Shown: positions 1-6,515, counted from the first letter of the stretch. The stretch is DNA of 18,308 bases from an uncultured Oscillospiraceae bacterium (GCA_910584605.1 CAJUAW010000048.1:1-18308); one strand, 5' to 3'. The notes: a model not told the origin generated them from the letters alone. Numbers and translations: made by a program.

Positions 1-133
1 CCCAACCTCCTGCGGCGCAGGAGATTGGGGGCGGTTTTGGTAGGCGTTTGGTAGATGAGGTCACAGTTCAAATAAGCGAGCTGCGTGGTTCTTCCTTGAG
101 CAGAGGAACCAGATCGGATACAATTTCAAATTG
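1..133. other. Structured leader upstream of the serine recombinase
   Basis: No gene is seen here. The stretch holds three dyads: arms 1-14 and 16-29 (one mismatch), arms 86-94 and 103-111 (TGGTTCTTC with GAGGAACCA, one wobble), and CAATTT-C-AAATTG at 121-133. Small serine recombinases often act at multi-dyad sites next to their own gene, so this could be a recombination or autoregulatory site. The first hairpin could equally be the terminator of a gene to the left of the window, although no T-run follows it. Confidence 0.3.
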
Positions 134-188
134 CATAAAATCATGGCTCCTCTAAAATGAATCTATCACAAAAAGGAGGAGCAAACCT

Positions 189-785
189 ATGAGCATCTAC
201 GGATATGTACGAGTTTCGACCAGGGAGCAGAACGAAGGGCGGCAGATCATCGCCATGAAAGAATTCGGCGTGGCGGTGGAACACATCGTCCTGGACAAGC
301 AGAGCGGCAAGGATTTTGACCGTCCCGGATACCGGCGGCTGATGCGCAAGCTGAAAGCCGGGGATACCCTTGTCATCAAGAGCATCGACCGGCTTGGACG
401 AAACTATGAGGAGATCCTGGAGCAGTGGCGGCTGCTGACCAAGGAAAAGCTGGCGTCCATTGTGGTGCTGGACATGCCTCTGCTGGACACCCGGCAGGGG
501 CGGGATCTCACCGGGGTGCTGATTGCCGACATCGTCCTCCAACTGCTGAGCTACGTGGCCCAGACGGAACGGGAGTTCAACCGGCAGCGCCAGGCTGAGG
601 GCATCGCCGCAGCCAAGGCCAGAGGGGTCCACTTTGGGCGCAATTTTAAGGAGCGGGGTGAAAATTACGGGAGCGTTATGGCCGCCTGGAAACGGGGGGA
701 GCTGTCTGACCGCGCGGCGGCGAGAGAGCTGGGGGTCGCTCACGGGACCTTCCAGCGGTGGCGCAAGGTCGAATTTGGCCAATAA
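189..785 (+). CDS. Small serine recombinase (resolvase/invertase family)
   Basis: This 198-aa protein is a serine site-specific recombinase, which cuts DNA through a phosphoserine linkage and rejoins it to invert or excise segments. The N-terminal catalytic domain starts with YVRVSTREQN, placing the nucleophile at Ser10 next to Arg8. The conserved SIDRLGRN block at residues 65-72 supplies further active-site arginines. A C-terminal helix-turn-helix lies at about residues 170-195 (DRAAARELGVAHGTFQRWR). The length matches Hin/Gin-type invertases and Tn3-type resolvases (about 180-200 aa), and the protein appears intact. The start at 189 is set by AAAGGAGGAG just upstream. Immediately downstream lie two inverted 16-bp dyads (789-804 and 923-938) that could be its crossover sites. 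Family assignment is firm; whether it resolves or inverts, and on what target, is inference. Confidence 0.93.
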   Translation: MSIYGYVRVSTREQNEGRQIIAMKEFGVAVEHIVLDKQSGKDFDRPGYRRLMRKLKAGDTLVIKSIDRLGRNYEEILEQWRLLTKEKLASIVVLDMPLLDTRQGRDLTGVLIADIVLQLLSYVAQTEREFNRQRQAEGIAAAKARGVHFGRNFKERGENYGSVMAAWKRGELSDRAAARELGVAHGTFQRWRKVEFGQ

Positions 786-788
786 AGC

Positions 789-804
789 GTGGGTTGTAAT
801 CCAC
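789..804 (+). repeat. Left inverted repeat of a candidate invertible segment
   Basis: GTGGGTTGTAATCCAC is itself an imperfect palindrome. It matches the reverse complement of 923-938 at 14 of 16 positions, including a perfect 10-bp block (GTGGGTTGTA). It begins 4 bp after the recombinase stop codon. A short dyad with an asymmetric core is the usual form of a serine-invertase crossover site. Confidence 0.6.
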
Positions 805-830
805 ACAGGGTGAGTTATGACCTTAAGCGG

Positions 831-867
831 GATGAACCGTTCTTGCAGAACGGTGCATCTCGTTTTT
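831..867 (+). terminator. Probable terminator of the recombinase gene
   Basis: A hairpin with arms ACCGTTCT (836-843) and AGAACGGT (847-854) around a 3-nt loop is extended by GATG pairing with CATC across one mismatch. TTTTT follows at 863-867. It lies inside the candidate invertible segment, so it would change orientation if the segment flips. Confidence 0.6.
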
Positions 868-885
868 GGTCATTTTATAGAAAAT

Positions 886-914
886 ATTTTACCACAGCTG
901 CTCAGAAAACGCAA
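886..914 (-). promoter_or_regulatory. Sigma-A-like promoter inside the candidate invertible segment
   Basis: On the minus strand TTGCGT (914-909) is followed after 17 nt by TAAAAT (891-886). In the orientation present here it points leftward, into the 3' end of the recombinase gene and away from the AP2 gene. Inversion between the flanking repeats would aim it at the AP2 gene and the riboswitch-controlled surface operon. I saw no convincing plus-strand promoter in the same segment. Confidence 0.4.
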
Positions 915-922
915 TAGCGAAA

Positions 923-938
923 GTGGCCTACAACCCAC
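923..938 (-). repeat. Right inverted repeat of a candidate invertible segment
   Basis: The reverse complement reads GTGGGTTGTAGGCCAC, which differs from the left copy (789-804) at only two adjacent positions. The unit enclosed between the two copies is 118 bp (805-922). The two sites also share looser direct-repeat similarity, 18 of 26 positions over 789-814 and 923-948. Confidence 0.6.
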
Positions 939-985
939 ACCTTGTGAGCCGTCAATACATAGGAAGGGAGCGCGGAGTACTGGCA

Positions 986-1471
986 ATGGGGCACTCAACG
1001 AAAAAGCTGGACCTGACCGGCCAGCGATACGGAGAACTGACGGTACTGCGGCCAGCAGACAACGTGGGGGGCCGGACGGCCTGGCTGTGCCGCTGCAGCT
1101 GCGGGAAAGAGACAGTGGTAAAGACCTGCCATCTGCGGAACGGGCACACCAAAAGCTGCGGCTGCAAAAACGCCGCCGGAAACCCAAGGGCCGCGCTGGG
1201 GCTGACCTACATCGACGGCACCTGCGTGGAGATGCTGGCGGCCAAGACTGTGCGGAAAAACAACACCAGCGGTGTGCCCGGGGTGGACTGGTGGACCTCC
1301 AAGCGGCGGTGGCGGGCGGCCATCTGCTTCAAGGGCAAACGCTACTATCTGGGCAGCTACGGACGGTTTGAGGACGCGGTCAAGGCCCGGAAGCGGGCGG
1401 AAGAGGAGCTCCACGATGGTTTTCTGCGGGAATTTGCCGCAGAGACCGCCGAAAAAGCGGTCAGCGGCTGA
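986..1471 (+). CDS. AP2 domain protein with Cys-rich N-terminus
   Basis: This 161-aa protein is a probable DNA-binding protein. Residues 35-60 carry a Cys-rich motif (CRCSC, then C48, C58 and C60) that looks like a small zinc-binding knuckle. Residues 91-145 form an AP2/ERF-type fold (NNTSGVPGVDWW, then RRWRAAICFKGKRYYLG). In bacteria this combination is common in phage, integrative-element and homing-endonuclease-related proteins, so its presence beside a recombinase suggests a mobile origin. The ATG at 986 is preferred because GGAG lies 8 nt upstream; a GTG at 923 in the same frame would place the start inside the right inverted repeat. It lies just upstream of, and in the same direction as, the c-di-GMP riboswitch. 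Its target is unknown. Confidence 0.75.
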   Translation: MGHSTKKLDLTGQRYGELTVLRPADNVGGRTAWLCRCSCGKETVVKTCHLRNGHTKSCGCKNAAGNPRAALGLTYIDGTCVEMLAAKTVRKNNTSGVPGVDWWTSKRRWRAAICFKGKRYYLGSYGRFEDAVKARKRAEEELHDGFLREFAAETAEKAVSG

Positions 1472-1569
1472 TTTTCATTTCACTTCAAAGGAGGAATAGG
1501 ATATGGAGGTGATTCCACCCGTGAACTCCCCCGCCGCCGCACACGCCGCCGGCGGCGGGAGGATACGCA

Positions 1570-1670
1570 GGCGGTACGGCAAACCACCGGAAACAGTGGG
1601 ACTGCAAAGCAAGGGGCCTACGGTATGAATCAGGTGCGCCTGATTCCGCTACGGCAGCCCAGCTACCGGA
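1570..1670 (+). ncRNA. Type I c-di-GMP riboswitch (GEMM-I)
   Basis: The aptamer core is clear. GGCAAACC (1578-1585) is followed by a P2 hairpin CCACCG-GAAA-CAGTGG closed by a GAAA tetraloop, then GGGACTGCAAAGC (1598-1610). The P3 arm GGGGCCTACGG carries a terminal hairpin (GAATCAGG with CCTGATTC, 1627-1646) and returns through ACGGCAGCCC. P1 closes with CGGTA (1572-1576) against TACCG (1664-1668). These are the hallmark elements of the GEMM-I class, which binds the second messenger cyclic di-GMP. The following gene is the secreted beta-helix protein at 1709, followed by its sortase, so surface display is predicted to respond to c-di-GMP. Recognised by motif and pairing, not by a covariance search. 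Confidence 0.88.
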
Positions 1671-1700
1671 TTCTTTGCGTCCGGATATGCAAAGAAAGGA
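1671..1700 (+). promoter_or_regulatory. Riboswitch expression platform covering the ribosome site
   Basis: TTCTTTGC (1671-1678) can pair with GCAAAGAA (1689-1696), whose 3' arm overlaps the ribosome binding site AGAAAGGA (1693-1700) of the gene at 1709. A competing hairpin pairs CCGGA (1666-1670) with TCCGG (1680-1684). It uses bases of the P1 3' strand, so it can form only when P1 is open. This arrangement predicts translational control. Ligand-stabilised P1 would favour the hairpin that hides the ribosome site, making this an OFF switch, but the direction is inferred only from base pairing. Confidence 0.55.
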
Positions 1701-1708
1701 ATTTGATT

Positions 1709-4636
1709 ATGAAAAAAACAATGAAAAAATGTCTGGCCAGAGCGTTGGCCCTGGCCGTGGTCGCTTCCATGACCTGCTCCTACGCCTTCGCGGCCTCCTT
1801 CGACGACCTCCAGAACGCCATTGACGGCAACACGAGTGCCGGTACCCACATCACGGACTCCGGCCGCGAGGATCACTATGGCTACGGAGACAAGAATGAG
1901 GAGACCGGCAATTACGGCGTGGAGTCCTGGAAGGGCGACGACGGCGACCGCAATGTTCAGCTGAACGAAAGCGTCTCCAAGGAGGATGGCAAAGAGGACG
2001 GCGTCGTTGTTGACAAAGAAGACGGCAACGTCACCATCGACCTCAACGGCAATGACATCACCAGCGACAACTACGATCCTGATGTAGGGACCTCGTCTGC
2101 CGGCACTCCTGGTGCAGGCGGCGAGTACGGCTCTGTGATTACCGTAAACAAGGACGCTAATCTGACCCTGAAGGATACCAGCAGCGACAAGGCCGACGAG
2201 CAGGGTACCATCTCCGGCGGCTTTGGAATCTATGACGGCGGCGGCGGGATCATGGTAGACGGCGGCACCCTCAACATGGAGGGCGGAAACATCAGCGACA
2301 ATGCCTCATACAGCGGAGGCGGTGGTGTGGGTGTGAAGAATGACGGCGAGTTCAACATGTCCGGCGGCGCCATCAGCAATAATGTTGGCGGCGGCGTGAC
2401 GGTGAAGGGTGACTCGGAGTTCAACATGTCCGGCGGAGAGATAAAGGACAATTCCGGCTCCGGCGTGCAGGTCAATGACAGCGGGTTTACCATGGACGGC
2501 GGCTCTATCAGCGGCAACACAGCCGGTCAGGGCGGAGGCGTCTATATTGAAAACGGCGGCTCCTTCACCATGAACGACGGCGCCATCTCCAAAAACGAGG
2601 CCAATAATGGCGGCGGCGTTACTGTGAACGACCATGATTCTTGGAACCAATCCGACTTCACCATGAATGGCGGCTCCATTTCCGGCAATACGGCCGACAA
2701 CTATGGCGGCGGCGTGTACGCCCCGGGCAAGTCTGACGTCACCATCAACAATGGCACGATCTCCGACAACAAGGCCAATCTCGATGGCGGCGGCATCAAT
2801 GCCGGCAACCTCACCATAAATGGCGGTACCGTCTCCGGAAACGAAGCCGGCAAGGGCGGCGGCGGCATCACGGTGGATAACTTCACCATGAATGGCGGCA
2901 CCGTTGAGAACAACGTCGCCAAGGATGGCGAGGGCGGCGGCATCCACATCAATGGAAACGCTGAGATCACAGGCAAAAACGGCAACGTTTATATCCGGGA
3001 CAACAGAACCGAGACCCAGAAGGACCTGGGCGGCGGCGGTATCTATGTGTCCACCTACGGCAAGCTGGTGCTGACCAACGTGGTGGTCTCCAACAACACC
3101 GCTGCGCTCAATGGCGGCGGACTGGCCGCCTGCCAGACCGGGCGCACCCTTGTGTACGCCACCAACGGCGGCGCGTTCTTCGACAACCACGGTCTGGGCG
3201 GTCAGGATTTTTCCGGATGGACCGACAAGCAGTGGAACGCTTTCTTCGATAATCTCAGCGAACAGAACCTCAACAGCAACTGCGACGGCGGCAGCGTGTG
3301 GAAAACCGCTCAGTCGACGTGGTCCGTAGAGCAGAAGAAGCTGTTTGTGACGGCAGCTCAGGATATCTTCACTGCAAGCCTCGGCCAATATGGCGACTAT
3401 AACGCTGGCGCGGTTGTGGGCAACATCATGCTGGGCAGCAACAAGGCGCTTGGCGAACAGCTGACCCCGGAGCAGATTGAAGAGGTGGCGAAGCATCTGG
3501 CCAACTGGACCGGATATTCGGTTACGCTCGAAGGCTCCAACGAGCTGAACGAAGTGGGAGAAGGCAACAACGGCGTCATCTTCGGGGACCGTTTCCTGGT
3601 GTTGACCGCGCACCCCACCGAGGAGGCCAAGCAGGCTGCGATGAACGCTGGTAAGGTCTTCATCAGCGGGAACCGGTCCGAGTATACCCACGGCGGCGGC
3701 ATCGCCAACAACGGTACGCTGATCATTGGCCAGGAGATCGACGTCGATGAGGGGATCAGTTCCATTCCCAGCACCGGTCTGAATAAAGACTGGGTGGATG
3801 CGGACGGAAACGAGATTGAGCTGAATGGCGGCGACTTCTCCTTCACCATGACCGGAGGCTTGGAGGGCGAGGAGTCCAAATCGGTTACCGTGAAGAATGA
3901 CAAGGACGGCAACGCCTCCTTCGATCTTCTCGGTGCTGGCTTCTTCACCGAACCCGGCACCTATGTCTTCACTCTGGCCGAGGTAGAGGACGAGGAGCTG
4001 GCCAAGCTGGGGCTTACCTATGATAAATCCCAGTACAAGGTGACCATCATTATTGGTGAGGAGACCATTTCCAAAACCATTGGCGAGACAACCATCAACG
4101 TAAAGAGCCTTGTGTTGGACGACATGAAGATCGAGCGGATCAAGAATGCTGACGGCGTGGAGCTGGAAAATCCAGAGGTCGTGCAGAGCATCCAGTTTGT
4201 GAACACCGGCAAGCCCACACAGCCGGAGCAGCCCGACCCCGAGGAGCCTAAGGACCCCGAAGAACCCAAGGACCCCGAGGAGCCTAAGGACCCCGAGGAG
4301 CCTAAGGACCCCGAGGAGCCCAAGGACCCCGAAGAGCCCAAGGACCCCGAGGACCCCGAAGAGCCCGAGGAACCGAGGGAGGACCCCAGAGACGAGCCCA
4401 TCACCGACATCCCGGAAAATGCGGTGCCTCTGGTGGAAGAGCCTGATGTAGAGATCCCTGATGAGGATGTGCCTCTGGCAGATATCCTCGAGGAAGACGT
4501 GGAGATTCTCGACGAGGATGTGCCTCTGGCCAACGTCCCCAAGACGGGCGATATCTCCCTCATGTGGTATCTCACCACTCTGCTCTCCGCCTGCGGACTG
4601 GCTTTCCTGAGCCTGCGCAAGAAGGATCGCAGCTGA
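1709..4636 (+). CDS. Secreted beta-helix surface protein with sortase anchor
   Basis: This 975-aa protein is a predicted wall-anchored adhesin or stalk protein. Residues 1-28 form a signal peptide ending AFA. Residues about 134-474 consist of repeats of the type FTMNGGSISGN followed by GGGV, the signature of a right-handed parallel beta-helix. Residues about 690-830 resemble a pilin-type isopeptide (FctA/SpaA-like) domain (GDFSFTMTGG, then GTYVFTLAEV and YKVTIII). A Pro/Glu/Lys/Asp stalk of six EEPKDP repeats and acidic DEDVPLA modules follow. The C-terminus is a sorting signal: NVPKTGD at 942-948, a hydrophobic segment, then RKKDRS. The ATG at 1709 is chosen because AGAAAGGA sits 8 nt upstream and a full signal peptide follows; the frame stays open to 1625, but that part is riboswitch RNA. 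The sortase gene follows directly. Ligand and exact fold are unknown. Confidence 0.92.
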   Translation: MKKTMKKCLARALALAVVASMTCSYAFAASFDDLQNAIDGNTSAGTHITDSGREDHYGYGDKNEETGNYGVESWKGDDGDRNVQLNESVSKEDGKEDGVVVDKEDGNVTIDLNGNDITSDNYDPDVGTSSAGTPGAGGEYGSVITVNKDANLTLKDTSSDKADEQGTISGGFGIYDGGGGIMVDGGTLNMEGGNISDNASYSGGGGVGVKNDGEFNMSGGAISNNVGGGVTVKGDSEFNMSGGEIKDNSGSGVQVNDSGFTMDGGSISGNTAGQGGGVYIENGGSFTMNDGAISKNEANNGGGVTVNDHDSWNQSDFTMNGGSISGNTADNYGGGVYAPGKSDVTINNGTISDNKANLDGGGINAGNLTINGGTVSGNEAGKGGGGITVDNFTMNGGTVENNVAKDGEGGGIHINGNAEITGKNGNVYIRDNRTETQKDLGGGGIYVSTYGKLVLTNVVVSNNTAALNGGGLAACQTGRTLVYATNGGAFFDNHGLGGQDFSGWTDKQWNAFFDNLSEQNLNSNCDGGSVWKTAQSTWSVEQKKLFVTAAQDIFTASLGQYGDYNAGAVVGNIMLGSNKALGEQLTPEQIEEVAKHLANWTGYSVTLEGSNELNEVGEGNNGVIFGDRFLVLTAHPTEEAKQAAMNAGKVFISGNRSEYTHGGGIANNGTLIIGQEIDVDEGISSIPSTGLNKDWVDADGNEIELNGGDFSFTMTGGLEGEESKSVTVKNDKDGNASFDLLGAGFFTEPGTYVFTLAEVEDEELAKLGLTYDKSQYKVTIIIGEETISKTIGETTINVKSLVLDDMKIERIKNADGVELENPEVVQSIQFVNTGKPTQPEQPDPEEPKDPEEPKDPEEPKDPEEPKDPEEPKDPEEPKDPEDPEEPEEPREDPRDEPITDIPENAVPLVEEPDVEIPDEDVPLADILEEDVEILDEDVPLANVPKTGDISLMWYLTTLLSACGLAFLSLRKKDRS
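4241..4348 (+). repeat. 18-bp tandem repeat encoding EEPKDP x6
   Basis: Six in-frame 18-bp units, nearly identical at DNA level (GAGGAGCCTAAGGACCCC and close variants), encode the stalk that spans the wall between the beta-helix head and the sorting signal. Such units readily expand and contract by slippage, so stalk length probably varies between strains. Confidence 0.9.
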
Positions 4637-4640
4637 TCAC

Positions 4641-4668
4641 ACAGCCGGGACCTTAAGGTCCCGGCTGT
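4641..4668 (+). terminator. 28-bp perfect palindrome between substrate and sortase genes
   Basis: ACAGCCGGGACCTT is followed immediately by its exact reverse complement, forming a very stable hairpin 5 nt after the surface-protein stop codon. Only a short T-poor stretch (TCTATG) follows. It may act as a partial terminator or 3'-end stabiliser that keeps sortase mRNA below substrate mRNA, and not as a full stop. Confidence 0.6.
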
Positions 4669-4693
4669 TCTATGAAAAAGGGAGGCCCTTTGC

Positions 4694-5461
4694 ATGAAGA
4701 CAACATTATACCGTCTGGCGGTCGTTCTGTTGGCGCTGGTCCTGCTGATCAGCGGCGGATATATTCTGTGGAAGCAGCTGGACTATCAAAAGGGAGCGCG
4801 GAGCTATGAGGCTGCGGCCCGCACGGCAGGCATTCCGCAGTACATCCACGCCCCGGAGAAGACCGAAGAGGACGGGGAGTCCGACCCGTTAGAGGTGCTG
4901 CTGTCCGGCGTGGACCTGGCCGCCCTGCGGGAGACCAACCCTGATGCGGCGGCCTGGATCGTCATACCGGATACGGTTTTGTCCTACCCCGTGGTGCAGG
5001 GTTCGGACAATACGTATTACCTCAACCACACCTGGACCAAGGAGCGCAGTGCAGTGGGGGCCGTTTTTATGGAGTGCACATGCGCCCCTGATTTCAGCGG
5101 ATTTCACACGATCCTCTATGGTCATCGGATGAACAACGAATCCATGTTCGGCGTGTTAAAGAGCTACGAAAACGAGGATTTTTGGCGGGAGCACCCTGCC
5201 GTCTATGTGACCACGGACGACGGTGTGAGCACCTACGACATTTTCGCCGCCCACGAGGTGGGGATCAGGGAGATCGTCTACCGGCTGGATGTGGAGGAAA
5301 ACGGCTGGCAGCAGGAATTCATCAACTTTTGCTTGGAACGCTCCGTTCTCAACACTGGCATCGTCCCCGCCTCAGAGGACAAGGTTCTTACCCTGTCCAC
5401 CTGTACCGGCCAGGGCCACGCCACCCGCTGGGTGGTGCAGGCCGTCCTTCGGGAGCGCTGA
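4694..5461 (+). CDS. Class B sortase
   Basis: This 255-aa membrane-anchored transpeptidase cleaves a C-terminal sorting motif and links the substrate to the cell wall. An N-terminal signal anchor spans residues 7-27. The catalytic set is visible: His144 in LYGHRMNN, Cys237 in TLSTCTG and Arg245 in TRWVV. The sequence pattern (SYPVVQGSDNTYYLNH, TLSTC) fits class B sortases, which in clostridia recognise SPxTG/PPxTG/NVPxTG-like motifs. The gene lies 57 bp after the surface protein that ends in NVPKTG, which is therefore its likely dedicated substrate. AAGGGAGG precedes the ATG by 9 nt. It shares the riboswitch-controlled transcript unless it has its own promoter, which I did not find. Confidence 0.94.
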   Translation: MKTTLYRLAVVLLALVLLISGGYILWKQLDYQKGARSYEAAARTAGIPQYIHAPEKTEEDGESDPLEVLLSGVDLAALRETNPDAAAWIVIPDTVLSYPVVQGSDNTYYLNHTWTKERSAVGAVFMECTCAPDFSGFHTILYGHRMNNESMFGVLKSYENEDFWREHPAVYVTTDDGVSTYDIFAAHEVGIREIVYRLDVEENGWQQEFINFCLERSVLNTGIVPASEDKVLTLSTCTGQGHATRWVVQAVLRER

Positions 5462-5494
5462 GCCAGCGCATCCGCCCGCCCCGCACGGATGTGC

Positions 5495-5575
5495 AAAAAA
5501 GGGCGCACTGCGCCCTCATTTCCATTAAATGTATGCAAACGTCCCACTTTGGGGCGTTTTCTTTGTATATATGGA
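5495..5575 (+). repeat. 81-bp dispersed repeat, copy 1
   Basis: This segment matches 16277-16357 at 74 of 81 positions in the same orientation, including an uninterrupted identical block of 39 bp (5518-5556). It contains two hairpins and ends at the 3' end of the SLH fragment. It has no recognisable coding content. Confidence 0.9.
5501..5565 (+). terminator. Tandem terminator of the surface protein-sortase operon
   Basis: A first hairpin, GGGCGCA-C-TGCGCCC (5501-5515), is followed by a second with arms AAACGTCCC (5537-5545) and GGGGCGTTT (5551-5559) and a TTTTCTTTG tract. The second has the classic form of an intrinsic terminator. Both lie inside the dispersed repeat. Confidence 0.7.
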
Positions 5576-5577
5576 AT

Positions 5578-6132
5578 CTACTTCGAAGGTATCAGGTAAG
5601 TCTTGTAATCATCGGGATCGGGGTCATTGCCGAAGTCATACTCGCCATAGACGTTATCGCTGTCACTGGTCTCAGTGATCCGCTTGGCGTCGATGATGTA
5701 GCCGTAGTTCTTGGTGGAAGCGGTGTCCTTGCCGATGACCACGGCGGCAACGATGCAGTTGTTGTCGTCGGTCACAGCGAACACGCTGGCGTCGGTGGCG
5801 ATCTCAAAGCCCTCAGCGTAGTCGTTGCTATACTGGAAGTAGCCCAGCGCACGCATCAGCATGGAGGCGGCCTCGACCGCGGTCACAGTGGCGCCAGGAT
5901 CATATACGCCCTCGCCGCGGCCAGACACGATGCCGTTGGCATAGCAGGCGCCGACCCAGCCCCGCGCCCAGTTATAGACGTCGTCAAATGGACAGATGGC
6001 AGTGTAGTAGTTGTAATCCAGGTTCAGCAGCTTGCCCATGACAACCGCCATCTCAGCGCGGGTGACGGGACGCTCAGGACCAAAGCCCCGCTCGTCACCG
6101 ACCATCACTTCGACAGCCTGCAGAACCTCGAT
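5578..6132 (-). pseudogene. Decayed SLH-domain surface protein fragment
   Basis: Recognisable homology starts near 6132 (EVLQAVEVMVGDERGFGPER) and reads through two S-layer homology segments: VTRAEMAVVMGKLLNL, then WVGACYANGIVSGRG and VTAVEAASMLMRALGY. These domains normally bind secondary cell-wall polymers. The C-terminal part (FAVTDDNNCIVAAVVIGKD onward) appears to be a different region of the parent protein joined directly to the SLH part. The frame stays open upstream to 6381, but that stretch has no signal peptide, no ribosome site and a basic, low-complexity translation unlike coding sequence. A secreted SLH protein without a signal peptide cannot reach the wall, so I read this as the remnant of a larger S-layer gene with an internal deletion and a lost 5' end. 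A functional product is unlikely but not excluded. Confidence 0.6.
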
Positions 6133-6408
6133 TTCTGGTAGGCTCCGTAAGTCCAACCTTTTCGTCGGAAAGTTCTGCGTTTTGACCAAAAATTTCGAGG
6201 TTTTTCGACGTTCCCCTCCGACCACCGCCGTGTCACGCCTCTTACAGGCGGCTTTTCGTTGTAAAAACAGGAGGCAATCCAAAGAAACAAGCGGTTTCGA
6301 TGTAAAAACGTTTGACGGTAGAGATCTGGTAGACGTCCGAAAATGCAGACGGAGGTCATCATAGGAAGCGCTCCATAGCACGAAAGTGTAAACAAATTAT
6401 GAACCCTA
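6133..6408. other. Non-coding stretch upstream of htpG promoter
   Basis: No convincing gene on either strand. It is less GC-rich than its surroundings, has several poly-T and poly-A tracts and a small hairpin (CGCCT-CTTAC-AGGCG followed by GCTTTT, 6236-6255) resembling a weak plus-strand terminator. It probably contains the degraded 5' part of the SLH gene. Confidence 0.4.
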
Positions 6409-6437
6409 TTGCTTTTTCTGTGCGTGTGCGATAGAAT
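6409..6437 (+). promoter_or_regulatory. Sigma-A promoter of htpG
   Basis: TTGCTT (6409-6414) and TAGAAT (6432-6437) are separated by 17 nt. Transcription would start near 6444, inside the CIRCE operator. Confidence 0.7.
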
Positions 6438-6441
6438 ACGG

Positions 6442-6468
6442 TTAGCACTCATATAAATAGAGTGCTAA
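6442..6468 (+). promoter_or_regulatory. CIRCE operator (HrcA binding site)
   Basis: TTAGCACTC, a 9-nt spacer, then GAGTGCTAA matches the CIRCE consensus exactly. HrcA represses heat-shock genes by binding this element. It overlaps the expected transcription start of htpG, so repression would block initiation. Confidence 0.97.
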
Positions 6469-6515
6469 CCACATCGTTATCAAATGAATTTAATATACAT
6501 GGAGGAATCAAAATT

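Noticed and set aside
817..1371. Open frame overlapping the AP2 gene in another phase
   Set aside because: Low-complexity Arg/Gly-rich translation without a ribosome site. The AP2 frame has recognisable domains.
1503..1628. 41-codon reading frame with a good ribosome site (AAAGGAGG) ahead of the riboswitch
   Set aside because: Its second half is a translation of the c-di-GMP aptamer (GGCAAACC and GAAA tetraloop region), and the first half covers a GC-rich hairpin (1530-1559). A leader peptide is possible, but the conserved features are RNA structure, not protein.
1625..1708. N-terminal extension of the surface protein frame
   Set aside because: This part is riboswitch P3, P1 and expression platform. 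The signal peptide and ribosome site place the start at 1709.
2306..3691. 461-codon frame opposite the beta-helix region
   Set aside because: It is the antisense of GGC/GGA-rich repeats and gives Ala/Val/Ile/His-rich low-complexity sequence. No start signals.
4241..4348. Regular short repeats considered as a CRISPR array
   Set aside because: The 18-bp units are contiguous without spacers and encode an in-frame EEPKDP stalk.
6133..6381. N-terminal part of the SLH frame as a real protein start
   Set aside because: Basic, Cys/Arg-rich translation with no signal peptide or ribosome site; better explained as chance open frame in non-coding DNA.
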